DNA of 64,000 nucleotides, from NCBI GenBank assembly GCA_023101725.1, contig JALJCO010013699.1:372001-436000 (forward strand), given 5' to 3'. Every line of letters starts with the position of its first letter. Positions within the stretch are counted from its first letter, which is position 1. Below are positions 12,016 to 23,017 of the stretch, one piece after another. This DNA is from Atherinomorus stipes (taxonomy: Eukaryota; Chordata; Actinopteri; Atheriniformes; Atherinidae). Below the pieces are notes generated by a model. That model had not been told where the DNA came from, did no database searches, and saw only the letters and a program-made list of their open reading frames with translations. Made by a program: the position numbers and the translations under genes.

Positions 12016-14403
12016 GTAAGTGTGCATTCTACCAAAAACACCCACACAGGCTGGTTTTTATCACCAAGGGGGACATTGCATCAGTCCTCTGTAGGCCTCC
12101 GGTAACCTTAACCATATGCCTTCCACAGCTTCAGCCTCTTCTTACAGAATTCTAATATTTAAAGTCTGAAATGAAGGTTTAGCTTATTTATCTTAGTTTT
12201 CTATCTTTTCATTTTCTTCTATACATTGTCGGTGATAGTAAACCCTAAAATTGAAAAGACTAATTTCAACTTCGAAAATATGGAAGAAAGCCATTTCTTT
12301 CCAAAAAAATAAATAAATAAATAAAATTAGTGGCATTTCACAAGTAGCAGGGTTCTTACAGCGATGAGAACCTGAATATGTTTTGTTTTATGTGGTGTAA
12401 ATGCATGCAGATAAACTGGAGACACTTATAAAGAGCATCTGGAGTTTCATTCCATGTAGTTTACATATCTTGTGATGTTTAGAAGTGAACTGTGATTGCC
12501 ACTTCTTCCAGTATCCGCTAATTGCTTAATTACATAAGCATGAAACCCTCTGTCACTCTCCCTGTTGCCATGGTGACAGGGCACAGCTCTGGATTCAGGC
12601 CTGGCTGTCTCTCCTCCTGTCTCAGCAGCTTGCTTCCTGTTTTTTGGTGAATGTTAGGTGGGTTTGCTGTGAGTGAAAAAGAGCCGTATGCCCTCGGGGC
12701 GGCGACAGTGATGACAGCTGCTGCTTGACTCAGATTAATGGAGAATAATTAGTTAACTGCTCTGAAAAGGGTGTCATTTATCACAGAAAGATAGAGAACA
12801 GTAGTAAAATGGGTAGACAGAAGAGTATGCAAGCTATAGATATATGCCACTTAATACATAGTGATGTTCTTTAGCCAATGCAGCAGGATGGAGGTTGAAG
12901 CTGCAGCCGAGCAGGCTAATTCTGGATTAGAGTCCAAATATGCAACCCTACTAGCTCAGAGGGCTTTTTCTGTTTCATATATTGCTCAGTCACATTTGAA
13001 CACATAGACAGGATACTGGATTACATTGTTTTATGCATCCCATGGCTTGTTGAAAAGGAAAAAGATGCCTCTTTTACAGCTAATGAAGTAAAAATAACCT
13101 AATTTGGATGTGTCGATTATATTAACCAATGTTACTCTTTTCTTTCCTTCTTTTATGGTATCAAAATTGCACAAAATAGAGCAGCTTCAGGCATGGTCTT
13201 TTCTTAGAGAAACCCTTCTGGGAAGTGCCACAGCCTTTCAATATTTACTAAAGCCTGAAAGCCTTTTGGTTTGTTTGAGTTTTTCCTGCAAAAGGCTTCT
13301 AGTTTTGTGCAATTCCCATCTCAGAGGCCCTGCTCTGGTTAAATCCTTATACAGATTTTCGATAAAACTAAGACCCTGAACCATGAATGCTACATTTTCC
13401 CATCATGGCCCGGGGACCACAGATGAAAAATAGCCTTCTGGCTAATTCTGGCTTTTTTAAAAAACCATGTCAATTCATGTTTTTTTTTTTTTATGAAATT
13501 GCATTGTCCCCTTTCAAATAAACTAAATTAGAACTAAAACAAACAAACAAACAAACAAAAACAACCAGCTCCTTCACCTCCAGGGTTCTGTTGCACGTAG
13601 CAGGTTTAATGAAAACCCTTGCTTAACCCTGAAATTAGGGAAACTCTGAGTTTTCCATTACACAAAGGTAGGTAACTCAACCCAGGGAAAGAAGGTGGGA
13701 ATTGTGGAGTCAGCAAGTCTTTCCCATGTCATGTATTTGTTCTGCCCAGCTACTGAACCTGATGAGTCCAATCAGCACAATGAATTAAATTGGGCTGATT
13801 GGACTCACCTGGTTTACTGGCTGGACAGAAATAATACATGACATGGGAAGGACTTGTCGACTCCAGAATTCCCACCTCTGACTCTAGCCTGTTTCACAAA
13901 GAGGGGGAACTTAAACCCTCAGTCAGTCACCGTAGTAACAGACTCTCTGAAACTAACCTGGTTGGGAGCAGGTTAATGTGGAGAAACCTTGAGTTTCTCG
14001 CTGTCTCCGCCCACTTTCAGCCACACTCACCATTTCATTTCCTCATTCAGTCAGTCAGCGGCGAGTTTTGGCTGCTGCCGTCTCAAATAAAACATGTTAA
14101 AAATAAATCAGTCAGTTGGTTACAGACGTGTCCATTTAATAAGGATTTCATGGATGAAAATGCAGCATGACTGCGGAGAGTTAAACATTCGGAGATCGTT
14201 ATCAGACCACGGATAGAAGTTCTTTCATTTCCGACAGTTGTCATTTCAGGCGTTACAGTTTCACATCACAGTCAATCATCTACATACACAAGCTGATTCG
14301 TCTGTACATTTGTGACATCACCAGCTGTATGTGACAGTTGGAGGTCCTGTCTCTGTTTCCAAGAGATGGTTTGGCCAGATTATTTGACTTTACAGCTGTC
14401 TCT

Positions 14404-14472
14404 GGGTAAATGGTCAAGGTGCATGTCTGTCATGTGGTAACCTGGGGTTCAATCCCAGATGGGACTTTTTTT
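14404..14472 (+). repeat. tRNA-like (SINE-type) promoter inside Harbinger-like copy A
   Basis: An A-box-like GGGTAAATGGTCAAGG is followed 26 bases later by a B box GGTTCAATCCC and then GATGGGAC with a run of seven T (14466-14472), as in a pol III terminator. The arrangement is that of a degenerate tRNA-derived SINE head. The same segment is present in copy B (23498-23563), so it was part of the element before the copies dispersed. Confidence 0.5.
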
Positions 14473-14686
14473 CATGTTGCCATACGCTTTCACCTTAAAG
14501 CAGATAGGCTATAGGTAATTGCCCTGCATTTTTTCGCAAATAGATTTTTTTCTGTCATTGGAGATGCAAGGCATTTGAGAAATACAATGGTTATATTTCA
14601 TCTTAATGCTCCCGAAGAAAGAGCTTCTCCCCCGCGGGATTGCACCCAATTTAAATGAATATAAAGGCTGCGACAAAAGTACAGGG

Positions 14687-14742
14687 TTGGATACAAACAT
14701 CAGCCTCCGAGGTGGGAGGCAGGTGTGTAAACCATTCAGCCA
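14687..14742 (-). repeat. second tRNA-like segment, opposite strand, in copy A
   Basis: Read on the minus strand, TGGCTGAATGG with a following TTTACACACC resembles an A box and D arm, a CTCCCACCTCGGAGG stem resembles an anticodon arm, and GTTTGTATCC resembles a B box. In copy B the corresponding place (about 23785-23820) keeps TTGGTCAAATGG and GTTCGAATC but has lost the middle. It is either a tRNA-derived insertion or a chance resemblance. Confidence 0.35.
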
Positions 14743-15215
14743 AACAGGCGTCTATGCACAAAGCCATCTGGAATATTACTGACAGGATCCTAGACTGTCG
14801 CGTTACCATTAACCAGTTCTACCCTATAACATCTTGTGATTGTAAAGGACAGCATTTAAACTTATATCTTTTCTCACGCCGTCTTTTTTTTCTTTTTTTT
14901 TTTTTTTTTTTTGCAGCAGTTTAAACTCGCCATATGAGGCTTTAGAAGTTATAATTCCATTCAATGGCGAATGCAGCACCGCCCTCACATCTATGTTGCC
15001 ATGGTGACTCATGGAATTGGTGCTCCATTGATGCTGGCTTTTTATCATGGTAGCGCACGTGTAAAACCCCGAGTTGAACTACTCTGAGTTGATTAAAACA
15101 ACTCAAATCAGCGGTTCTGGGACTGAAAACTCAGAGTTTCGTATCTCCGAGTAGATCAATTTAGAGTTCAGGGTTACACTCCGAGTTTGTTGAACCTGCT
15201 TTGTGTAACGGAAGC

Positions 15216-15530
15216 ATGATGAGTGATGCTTCAGTCATAAAATACAGTGTGAAGACCACCCCGTACTTACAAAGTGTCAAGAAAACGATTGAAGATGAAG
15301 TCGGTGCAAGTGCATCCAGAAGGAAGAGCAACCTCAAAGATCTGAAGTTTCTGACACCAGTCCGCCGCTCTTGCCGCATCCAGCGCAAATCGTCCTGCCT
15401 GCCGACGATGCTCGTCGATCACGATCCGTGTGTGTCTTTATTGGCAGAGTTGGTGAAGCTGGATGATGATCCCAACGCCTACATTTACAGAAAAAACCCT
15501 GCACTTCTGGAAGATCTGCCTCAGGGGTAG
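15216..15530 (+). pseudogene. CKAP2-family 3'-end retrocopy with intact C-terminal reading frame
   Basis: An uninterrupted frame of 104 codons runs from ATGATG to a TAG stop. I recognise it as the conserved C-terminal region of the cytoskeleton-associated protein 2 family (CKAP2/CKAP2L, spindle and microtubule proteins): IKYSVKTTPYLQSVKK near residue 7, LKDLKFLTPVRRS in the middle, then LPTMLVDHDPCVSLLAELVK and DDPNAYIYRKNPALLED at the end. It is GC-richer and more codon-like than its surroundings. A 3'UTR-like stretch follows with AATAAA at 15911-15916. No intron is visible, and the 5' side abuts the end of a Harbinger-like element, so most of the gene is missing. The simplest reading is a 5'-truncated processed copy inside the vav2 intron on the same strand. 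There is no clear poly(A) tract and no target duplication that I can prove. Alternatives are a terminal exon of a nested gene, or an exon moved by the adjacent transposon. CKAP2 versus CKAP2L cannot be settled by eye. Confidence 0.65.
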
Positions 15531-15910
15531 TCCATTGTGATGTTTTGGGGATTATTACCCATAAACTATGTCACAATTACTCTACATTTTCTGCTTTAGT
15601 AAAACTAATTCACCTTTGTATCAGTGGAATCTCTTTGCTGCTTGCTACAACACAAGCCCAACTGATGATCATCCCTCTTCCATGCTTAACAGTTGCAGCA
15701 TTGGTTTGTTCTTTTGTTTTTGTTTTTCATGACATTTGTTGTTTTTCTGCAGCTTCTTGCTTGCTGTAGCTGCAAAGCTATATTCCAACTTTTCCAAGGT
15801 TTCCTATCTTTGTAAATGTAAATGCACTTTGAGACATTGCACCATCTTTTCAGAGTCTGTTATAGCTTTATTTGTTCCTGAAAAGAAAATTCCTTCCAGA
15901 CAAGTCTTTA

Positions 15911-15916
15911 AATAAA
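15911..15916 (+). promoter_or_regulatory. candidate polyadenylation signal of the CKAP2-like copy
   Basis: AATAAA lies about 380 nt after the TAG stop of the CKAP2-like frame and is the first canonical hexamer in that interval. The spacing is reasonable for a short 3'UTR. There is no long A tract just beyond it, so it marks either the source mRNA's signal or coincidence. Confidence 0.35.
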
Positions 15917-16048
15917 GCCTCCACAAAAATCATACATTATTAAAGCTCTCTCACTGCTTCAGTTATGTGAGCTAATTGATGTTGTAGGGAACACTAAAAT
16001 CCGCCTTTGAGGCGACCATTTACCAAAAGATTTGAATTAATAATGTTA

Positions 16049-16429
16049 TTAAAGTTATACCATGTAACTTTTGGCCGCTATGGTCACTAAACCTGTAACT
16101 TCCCACAGGCACCACAACTGTCTCAAAATTAAACAGTCTCAGTCTGTGTTTTGGAAAAGTGTTGCAGACCACTTTGAAAAGCTGATTTTAAGTCATCAAG
16201 CCATTAACCAAAGCGCTCCAGGTCCAATGAGAGACGGCCCGCTCCTGAGAAGTTACAATGCTTGGTTTTTGAGAATGGCAGCCCCCTTGGAGCAACGACA
16301 TGCGTCAAGTGCTCTATATTGACCGCAGAAATCAGCTATAGCTACTTACATTATGTTCTAACATTATTATTAATATATCATAATATTTGGCTAACATTCG
16401 TTTAAAAAGTTACACAGTATTACTTTAAG
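16049..16429. mobile_element. TTAA-flanked MITE, AGTTATACTGTGTAAC family, copy 1
   Basis: The left end is TTAAAGTTATACCATGTAAC. The right end is the complement of TTAAAGTAATACTGTGTAAC. The body includes CAGACCACTTTGAAAAGCTG and CCAATGAGAGACGG, which recur in the copy at 57197-58928. It is about 380 bp with no transposase. This copy is uninterrupted and serves as the reference for the nested copy. Confidence 0.8.
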
Positions 16430-16890
16430 GTGAAAGTGAGAAGTTAGAAAAAGTGTTGAACTCCTGTACATCTCTAAGTCTTTGTAGTTTGATTATTGCC
16501 AGGGTGCCATCAAACTGACGTTGACTTCTACAAAAACATGATTTACCATCAAAAAAACAGATCTCTTCATAGAGTGGTAGATTAATTAATTAGCTTCACT
16601 AGCAGCTTGCTAGTAAAGCTCCATAAGCTGGCAGCTCATGGAGGTGATTTGTGACACATTCAGAAAGCTTTGGAATCAGTTACAGTCAAATGTGACCAAC
16701 CCACAGGCCGGAAAGGCTCGAAATCATCCAAGAATTTGTCTGATATCTTGTTTTCTTGAAGTGCTCAAACTTTGAAAGGTTGCTTTCTATCCCTTTTTTT
16801 CACTAGTTTGAAGAAAAAAAAACAGTCTTGCCTAAAATATCGAAACATAATATCTAATCTTTCACTTTACCATTCATGGTGTCAGAAACG

Positions 16891-17444
16891 TTAAAGGTAC
16901 GGTATGTAAAAAATCAAAGGTCAGTGGCAGAAAAATGTGATTATATATTTCAAAACTGTGTTTCTTTTGATGTGTAATCGCTGCACTAGAATAGCTGTTA
17001 TATGTTTATTTTCTTAGAATGAATCATTTATATCTGCTTGCTGGGTGGTGCACATATAGAGGCTGCCATATTTGTTCCACTATTTTTTACAATGGTGTCC
17101 TTGAATGGACAAAACAATGCATGTGAAGTGAGAGCCCTCTGAACTTTAAAACTGCTGTACCAGCTTTGTTTAATGGGAGTTTGGGTTGAGACTGTTTGGG
17201 ATCAGTAATACCTTAAAAGACATTAAAAGTAGTTCCTCATGGTCCAGTCATAGCTACACCTGAGACCACTGGACCCACTCACACATGAAAACATCTTTAT
17301 GTCTGGGAGAATTTTGGCCACTAACAGCCACCATACATTCACTACCATGCTTAGAATATCAAGTCATTTGAAAGTAAACATCTTTTCTTGCAATACCCAT
17401 CTATACCACTAGATGTCAGTAATTCTTACATACTGTGCCTTTAA
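16891..17444 (-). mobile_element. TTAA-flanked MITE, AGGTACAG family, copy 1 (inverted)
   Basis: The ends are TTAAAGGTACGGTATGTAA and the complement of TTAAAGGCACAGTATGTAA. Shared body words with 52778-53335 and 36824-37306 in reverse include CTGCCATATTTGTTCCAC, TCATAGCTACACCTGAGACC and TACCACTAGATGTCAGTAAT. It is about 550 bp with no transposase. Confidence 0.82.
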
Positions 17445-18319
17445 GTCAGGGCTCTATCATCTATAAATGTACAGTAAAAGTAGGAAAGAGTCCAGTGGAT
17501 GCAGTGAGTGCTTGTATCCATGGAAACAATTGTCATTGAGCCCTGCAGCTACCACAGTATATGCATGTGAAGTGAGCAATGTAGGTTAGGATGCTAGATG
17601 TCTTTTTTGCTATGGTCATAGCAACCTTGGGCATCCAAAATCTCCAGTCTCTCGTGACTGGTATTGACCGCCGTAACTATGGCAGCAGCTTCACTGAGCC
17701 AGGACGTTGAGTTCATTTCTTTCTCTGAAACGGTCAGGGTGTTGCAGCACGGTGCTCAGTGTATAACCTCTAGGTGCAGAGGGCAGGGTCCTGCTGAATT
17801 ACCCATGGTGCTCTGCAATATGGCTGTTCTTGACCTTCCACAAGGAGCATTTTATGTCACCAGTGAACCGACACATAATGATTCATCAGCAGGTCTTGCA
17901 CCTAATGCACTTGGACACATTTAGCACATAGGTCACGCTAGCAATAACTTTGCTCTCAAAGACTTATTAATTAGCCTGAAATATTGATGCTAGTGTGATT
18001 TATGATGGGCACATGACTGAACTGCAAGAGTGAGGACAATCATTATCTTTCCACAGTGATAATAGTCATGTTTTATGGATATAGGAGTATTCTGTTTCCC
18101 GAAGGTAGAACATGGTGCAATGACAGGACATGTGGTCTCATAAAAACAACAGCATGTAAGAAATAAAACAGTGTTAATGTCTGCACAAATGTTGAGCATG
18201 AAAATATAAAGCTGTGTGCAAGGGCATTACAGCTTTTTATAGCAAAAACTAGGAATATACTTGATTGAAATTGGATCATTAAGTTTAGTCGCATGAGGAA
18301 AGAGAACATCAAGTGCTTG

Positions 18320-18342
18320 ACTTTTTTTTTTTTTTTTTTTTT
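18320..18342 (+). repeat. T23 homopolymer
   Basis: A run of about 23 T in A/T-rich intron sequence. It has no adjacent duplicated sequence that I can identify, so a retroposon tail is not proven. Confidence 0.85.
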
Positions 18343-19112
18343 TGGTCTGCAAAAATGGATTTTGACTTTCAACTTTAAAAAGAGAGACAATAATAGCAGA
18401 CTAAATATTATACCAGTGGTTCAGCAGCCATTATAGATAAAATGTTGACCCAGCATTTATTTTATTCTGGACTGATTAAACAGATGAGTGAGGAGTCAGC
18501 TGCAGGGTTGTCACCACTGATGTTTCACCCTCTCCCTAGTACATCTCCTGGTGGAGGCACAGTGGCCTAATGAGGATATATCTCAACCACCCTGTGCAGC
18601 CGACCCTTACCCCTGGATTAACTGGGTGGTTTCCCTATTTCCTGTCCATCTACTGAAGCCACAACCAGTAGCTTGCCTTCTTGGCTTCCCTCTCACATTG
18701 TTTGTTGCTACCCAGCCTGCCTCCCTACTCTCTGCTGCCAGCTCGGTGTACTTGAGTCACTCGAGCTCATTTCCTCCTGGTATCCTTTCCTCCCAAGGGA
18801 CTGTGATGCCGTCTGATCTAGAAGAGGTCTCCAGGATTTCCATTGGGAGGGTTAGCTGCGTGCCAAGGCTCAAGGCTGGCCCTCATCTTCCATGCCTTTG
18901 GAGGAGTACGCAGTGGTCTTCTTCCTGCTGTTGGCCTCTTGTTGATCTCCCTGCTCAGATAAAGTGCTAAAGTGATTGCTAGTCTGCTAAAATAACCCAA
19001 ATCTCAGCCTTTACCTGTGCTCCAGCCTAAATGTAAGTGTGACAGTGTGGGATCCTGTCACTATTCTTCCAATAGATCATGCCCCCTGGCTACTTGGCCA
19101 CAAGGATATCCC

Positions 19113-19180
19113 TTTGGCTGACTGGTAAGCGCGCATGACTCTCACCCAGGAGTCTCGGGATCGAATCCTGCCTGGGCCCT
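19113..19180 (+). repeat. tRNA-like SINE head or tRNA-derived pseudogene
   Basis: TGGCTGACTGGTAAGCGCGC resembles an A box, CATGACTCTCACCCAGGAGT an anticodon arm, and GGGATCGAATCC a B box, at roughly tRNA spacing. The acceptor ends do not pair convincingly and there is no nearby T-run terminator, so this is not a functional tRNA gene. A tRNA-derived SINE fragment is the best reading. Confidence 0.5.
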
Positions 19181-20486
19181 CATTGCGTAGCTTGCCACAT
19201 ATGGAAGTAAACTTTATTGTCAGATTATTTTCCCCTCTCCATTTATGCAATAAAACAAAAGGAGCAGACAATCTATCTATTTTTGCTTCACTAAGACTTA
19301 AATTAGTCTAATCCTCTATATATTTTGTCTAGTCTTTCATTATAATTGGCTCTATATGACTGCTCTGCATCCAGCAGCCTGTCTGGATGCAGGAAATATG
19401 TGAGGAATTGCATTTCGCTTGGCTGAGTATCATTTCAAAGGTTAAGTAGAAGTCACTTCGGTAGTTGGAAGATTTCCATATTTACATTATTATGTCAGAA
19501 GGACTCATGTCAGGCAGATTGAGGCCTTAAGCTGTCATAATAACCTCCCGTGGAAATGCTCATAAATTTGTGCTTTAGCTATTCTGTTATAGGTGTAAGC
19601 AGGAATTTAGGAAACACTCATATTTGTGAAGACCATATCTGTTTCTGCATCTAATTGAGGTCGCTCAGGGTAATAAGGTAAACATGGTCCATACTTCCTC
19701 CCTCTGGCTTTCAGTTGTCAAGCCTTCCCTTTCCTTAACTCCGAGTCCTCTCCGTTTGGAATGACTCCATCCTGGATTTGACAAAGCATGAAATGGGGTG
19801 GATCGGGCACAGTTGCCAGGAGACTTCTTTCTTTGCGAAAGGCACACATAGATTTCCATTCTGAAGCATATGCTGTCACAAGCTTTTTGCATCACTCTTT
19901 TGAAGTTTATTTTGCGGCATTGAGCCTTTGGGCAGGTTGACAAGTAAAGTCAATAGCTTGTAAGATGAGTGAACTCATTTCAGGAGTTCTTTTTAGGCTA
20001 AATATATGAAGTCATGTAGATTTTATCCAAATTACATTTTATTCCTAAATGGCCACCAAGAATAAGATATTACAAACCTGTAGATGGAGACTGACATTAG
20101 AAACATCTTACTATCATTATTCTTTAGTGATGAGCATGAATGATTCTATTCATTGCGAAATAAACACAAGTCATTCGCGTCAATAAAGATCAACTTGGTC
20201 TGAGGTCTGGATGATGATGTAAAGCTCCTTAATGATTCTCTGAGTTTATTCTACAGAGCTTATCCAGTATGACTGCCAACATTGTATAACGTGGTGTGGT
20301 ATTTTTCATCTTGCTGCACCGTCTTTGACAGGGTGAAGTTGGGTCATTGTAGGTTATGTCTGTCTTTCAAGCTAATGCTATCACAGGTTATTCCTTGTCA
20401 GAGCTGGTTCCCATTATGCTGCCTGACAGATCACAGTTAGTGGGGCTGCATTGTTAGGGAACTTTACTGAAGTTATTTATTTATTT

Positions 20487-20612
20487 TCTCCTTGCCTTGT
20501 CCAGCATCATGGCAGGCAGACTGATCTCCTGGCTGCTCGGCTGCAAACTTATTTACTTTGCCTGGGGAGCTTTATGTGGACAGCTTTGTGGATATAAGGC
20601 TCTCCTTGATAT
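20487..20612 (+). repeat. dispersed repeat segment shared with 48870-48985
   Basis: The words CTTGTCC(A/T)GTCCAG(C/T)ATCAT, GGGGAGCTTTATG and AAGGCTC(T/C)CCTTGATAT occur in both places in the same order. The copy at 48870 is the body of a minus-strand retro-insertion, so this is probably another, tail-less copy of the same retroelement. No family is recognised. Confidence 0.5.
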
Positions 20613-20668
20613 GTATTGTTCTTTTTGTTTGTATTTGTCAATAATTGAGCTATATTTAAGTCTAGATC

Positions 20669-21691
20669 TTAAAGGGGAAGTTTGGAATTTTTGACATAGG
20701 GCCTCATTTTTGAGTTAGCCAGGGTGCTGTTTATGACTGAAGACAGCTGTGACATATTTCATCCCATTATTTTAGGTGCAGGAGGTCACTGTCGCTAATA
20801 CTAACACAAGTCAATGGAATTGCAGTACTGTAGCTTGTCAATAAAAACAATCTCATCCACTCCACAGAAGACCTGAGGCAAATCAGTTATAATGCAAGAC
20901 TATCTACTGTAAGTAAATGCCGTATTAATAGAATAATGTTACAAATGAAACTTTCCATGTGTTGTGTTGCATTTTGATGGTTTAGTGTCTTAGCAGCAAA
21001 AAAAAGTTTTATACTTCCTGTTTCTTGGCAGCAGATTGATACACAAATAGCTACTGTATACCAAGGGCGTCCAAGTCCGGGCCTCGAGAGCTACTATCCT
21101 ACAATTTTTAGAACATACCCTCCCCAACACACCTGAATCAGATGGCTTATTCCCTCATGCACATGTCATTCAGCTCTGCAGAGGCCAGTTAACGAGCCAT
21201 TCATTTGATTCAGGTGTGTTGGAGAAGGAGAGCAACGAAAATGTGCAGGATAGTACTGTAGCTCTCGAGGACTGGACCTGGGACCCGTGCTGTATACAAT
21301 AAAAAATACGGCCACGATATCTATATGAACCAGAGTACACTGACAAAGGTGGTAATACTAACACCCGGAAGAAAAAAATATAACTCTGCAGCTGGTAAGA
21401 AACTACTTCCTCAAAATGTAATGGAAAATTTATCATGCAAGGCTAATTTTACTAGTTTAACCCAGGAGTCTTTTCTTATAACTCAGGTGTTCTCCACAGT
21501 GGATTATTGTTTTTATGAAAGGCTAAAACATAATTCCATTGACTTGCGCAAGCAGCATTAGCATTGGCGGCCTCATGGAACTAGAATAATAGGATGAAAT
21601 GTGTTGAAACTGATAAAGTATCCTGGCTAACTCAGAAATGAGGCCCTATGTCAAAAATACCAAAACACACCATTAATTTACCATTTCTTAA
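20669..21691. mobile_element. long-terminal-inverted-repeat DNA element (about 1 kb)
   Basis: The left arm contains TTTTTGACATAGGGCCTCAT and GAGTTAGCCAGG; the right arm contains their complement, and the arms stay similar for roughly 150 bases (through ATTTCATCC and TCAATGGAATT). TTAA occurs at both outer borders (20669-20672, 21688-21691). A palindromic MITE sits inside (21061-21297). No transposase frame is seen. Confidence 0.72.
21061..21297. mobile_element. palindromic MITE, copy 3, nested
   Basis: GCGTCCAAGTCCGGGCCTCG at left and CTCGAGGACTGGACCTGG at right form the outer arms; AACACACCTGAATCAGATGG and GATTCAGGTGTGTTGGAG form the inner arms. It lies within the long-inverted-repeat element 20669-21691. 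Confidence 0.78.
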
Positions 21692-21707
21692 AGACAAAGT
21701 GAATACC

Positions 21708-21731
21708 GGGGGGGGGGGGGGGGGGGGGGGG
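21708..21731 (+). repeat. G24 homopolymer
   Basis: Twenty-four G in a row, then C and three more G. It may form a G-quadruplex and is error-prone in sequencing. It lies 16 bases right of the long-inverted-repeat element. Confidence 0.95.
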
Positions 21732-23017
21732 CGGGCAACAAATAACAAAAAGAAAAAGATTTGAAAAAAATAATGTATAATTTATTTTTTAATAAATGAA
21801 TAATGCATAAATAAAGATGAATGATGAATGAATAATTTAGAAATAAATACACAAATAAGGATAAATGAAAGCAAAAAAAAAAAAAATGACATAACCAAAG
21901 GCCATTGAAATAAACAACAGGTGTTAAGGGGCAGAGCTGCAATTACTTGTGTGAAAAAAGTAAAAGTAGAAGTACTGATTCAGCTTCTCTACCTTCGTAA
22001 AAAATAAAAAAAAATAAGTGCAACCGATGAAACAAAACTTATTTTGTTAACTTGAAAAAATCATTAAGTTTGAAACACACTAATTAAAGTAATTTTCTTT
22101 TGACAGCAACCTTCACAGTGATGGTAAGAGAGAAAAAAATACTGCTCACAGTTTAGAGTCCCAGCGTTATATTTACACTCAACATATTTGAAGAAAATAA
22201 GTCTCCTCAGCCCACGCAGGTGCATTCATATTGGCTTTATTGCTAGTGAATACCCAGAAAGCATGTTTACTCAGACCTAAACCTGCTGAAGATTGGCTGC
22301 CTGGCAAATAAGCATTGAAGAGTTGTGTTAACCCTTTACAAGCGTAACAATGAACTGAAGCTATTAAATGGACTAAAAAAGTTTGACTATTGAATATTCA
22401 AAAGAAAAGTGACAAAAGAAGCCATCTTGTTAAAAAAAAAAAAGGGAAATTTTAATACCTTGCTAAAATACATTTGATATTATCTTGATTTAATCTTATT
22501 TCATCATCAAAAGATAATTAAGGAGAGATAACAGTTCTGTACAGTTTTTACGGTTCATCAACTCTTTTGCATGTTATTCATCTGCAGAGAACAAAGTCAG
22601 AGGCACAAAGGTGATTTCATCTGATAGCAATATACTCTTTTGAAAGTTATCTGCTGATATTACAATAACAGCATTATTAAAAATGCTTTTCAAGCTCAGC
22701 CAAGTGGAGTAAGATGCATGGACATTTCCTCCCTGTGATTCATCTTTGCTGTGTGTTATTTATGTTCATGTCACATGCCTGATGTCACATTATAAACAAA
22801 ACAGAAAAGAAAAACAACCTTCTCTGCTTTAGACAAATATAAAATATTTTTGTCATACCAGTGAGGAAGCCATACGGGCTCAACACAGTGTCATAACGAT
22901 TTTGTGGATTGTGTGGTTTTGTGTTAGCATGAGTGTTAAATTAGATTTGTGAAGACAAACAGAAGTGCTTTTGCAAACATCTCTTCACAGATGCAACATG
23001 AAAAAACTGCAAGACTC

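Larger units (their letters stand above)
13584..15214. mobile_element. PIF/Harbinger-like element, copy A (degraded)
   Basis: The termini carry GCAGGTT preceded by a CAC-AAGC/TAGC motif in inverted orientation (gttgcacgtagcagg at left, cctgctttgtgtaac at right), with subterminal AACTCTGAGTTT-type words. Copy B (23018-24241) shares most of the interior, including TTCTCGCTGTCTCCGCCCAC and GAGATCGTTATCAGACCACG. A short frame around 14100-14167 (CPFNKDFMDENAA) loosely resembles the N-terminus of HARBI1-like transposases, which is weak evidence. Copy A carries an extra inverted duplication near 13,730-13,870 (caagtctttcccatgtcatg and its complement). The superfamily is inferred from overall resemblance. 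Confidence 0.55.

Noticed and set aside
11688..12155. 155-codon frame covering vav2 exon a
   Set aside because: It is a different frame from the exon; the VAV2 wording appears only in the frame bounded by the splice sites 11947-12015.
18551..18970. 139-codon open frame on the plus strand
   Set aside because: Proline/serine/leucine-rich without any motif I recognise, no splice or promoter context, and composition like surrounding repeats.
19113..19180. Functional tRNA gene
   Set aside because: A and B boxes are recognisable but the acceptor stem does not pair and no T-run terminator follows; a SINE head is more likely.
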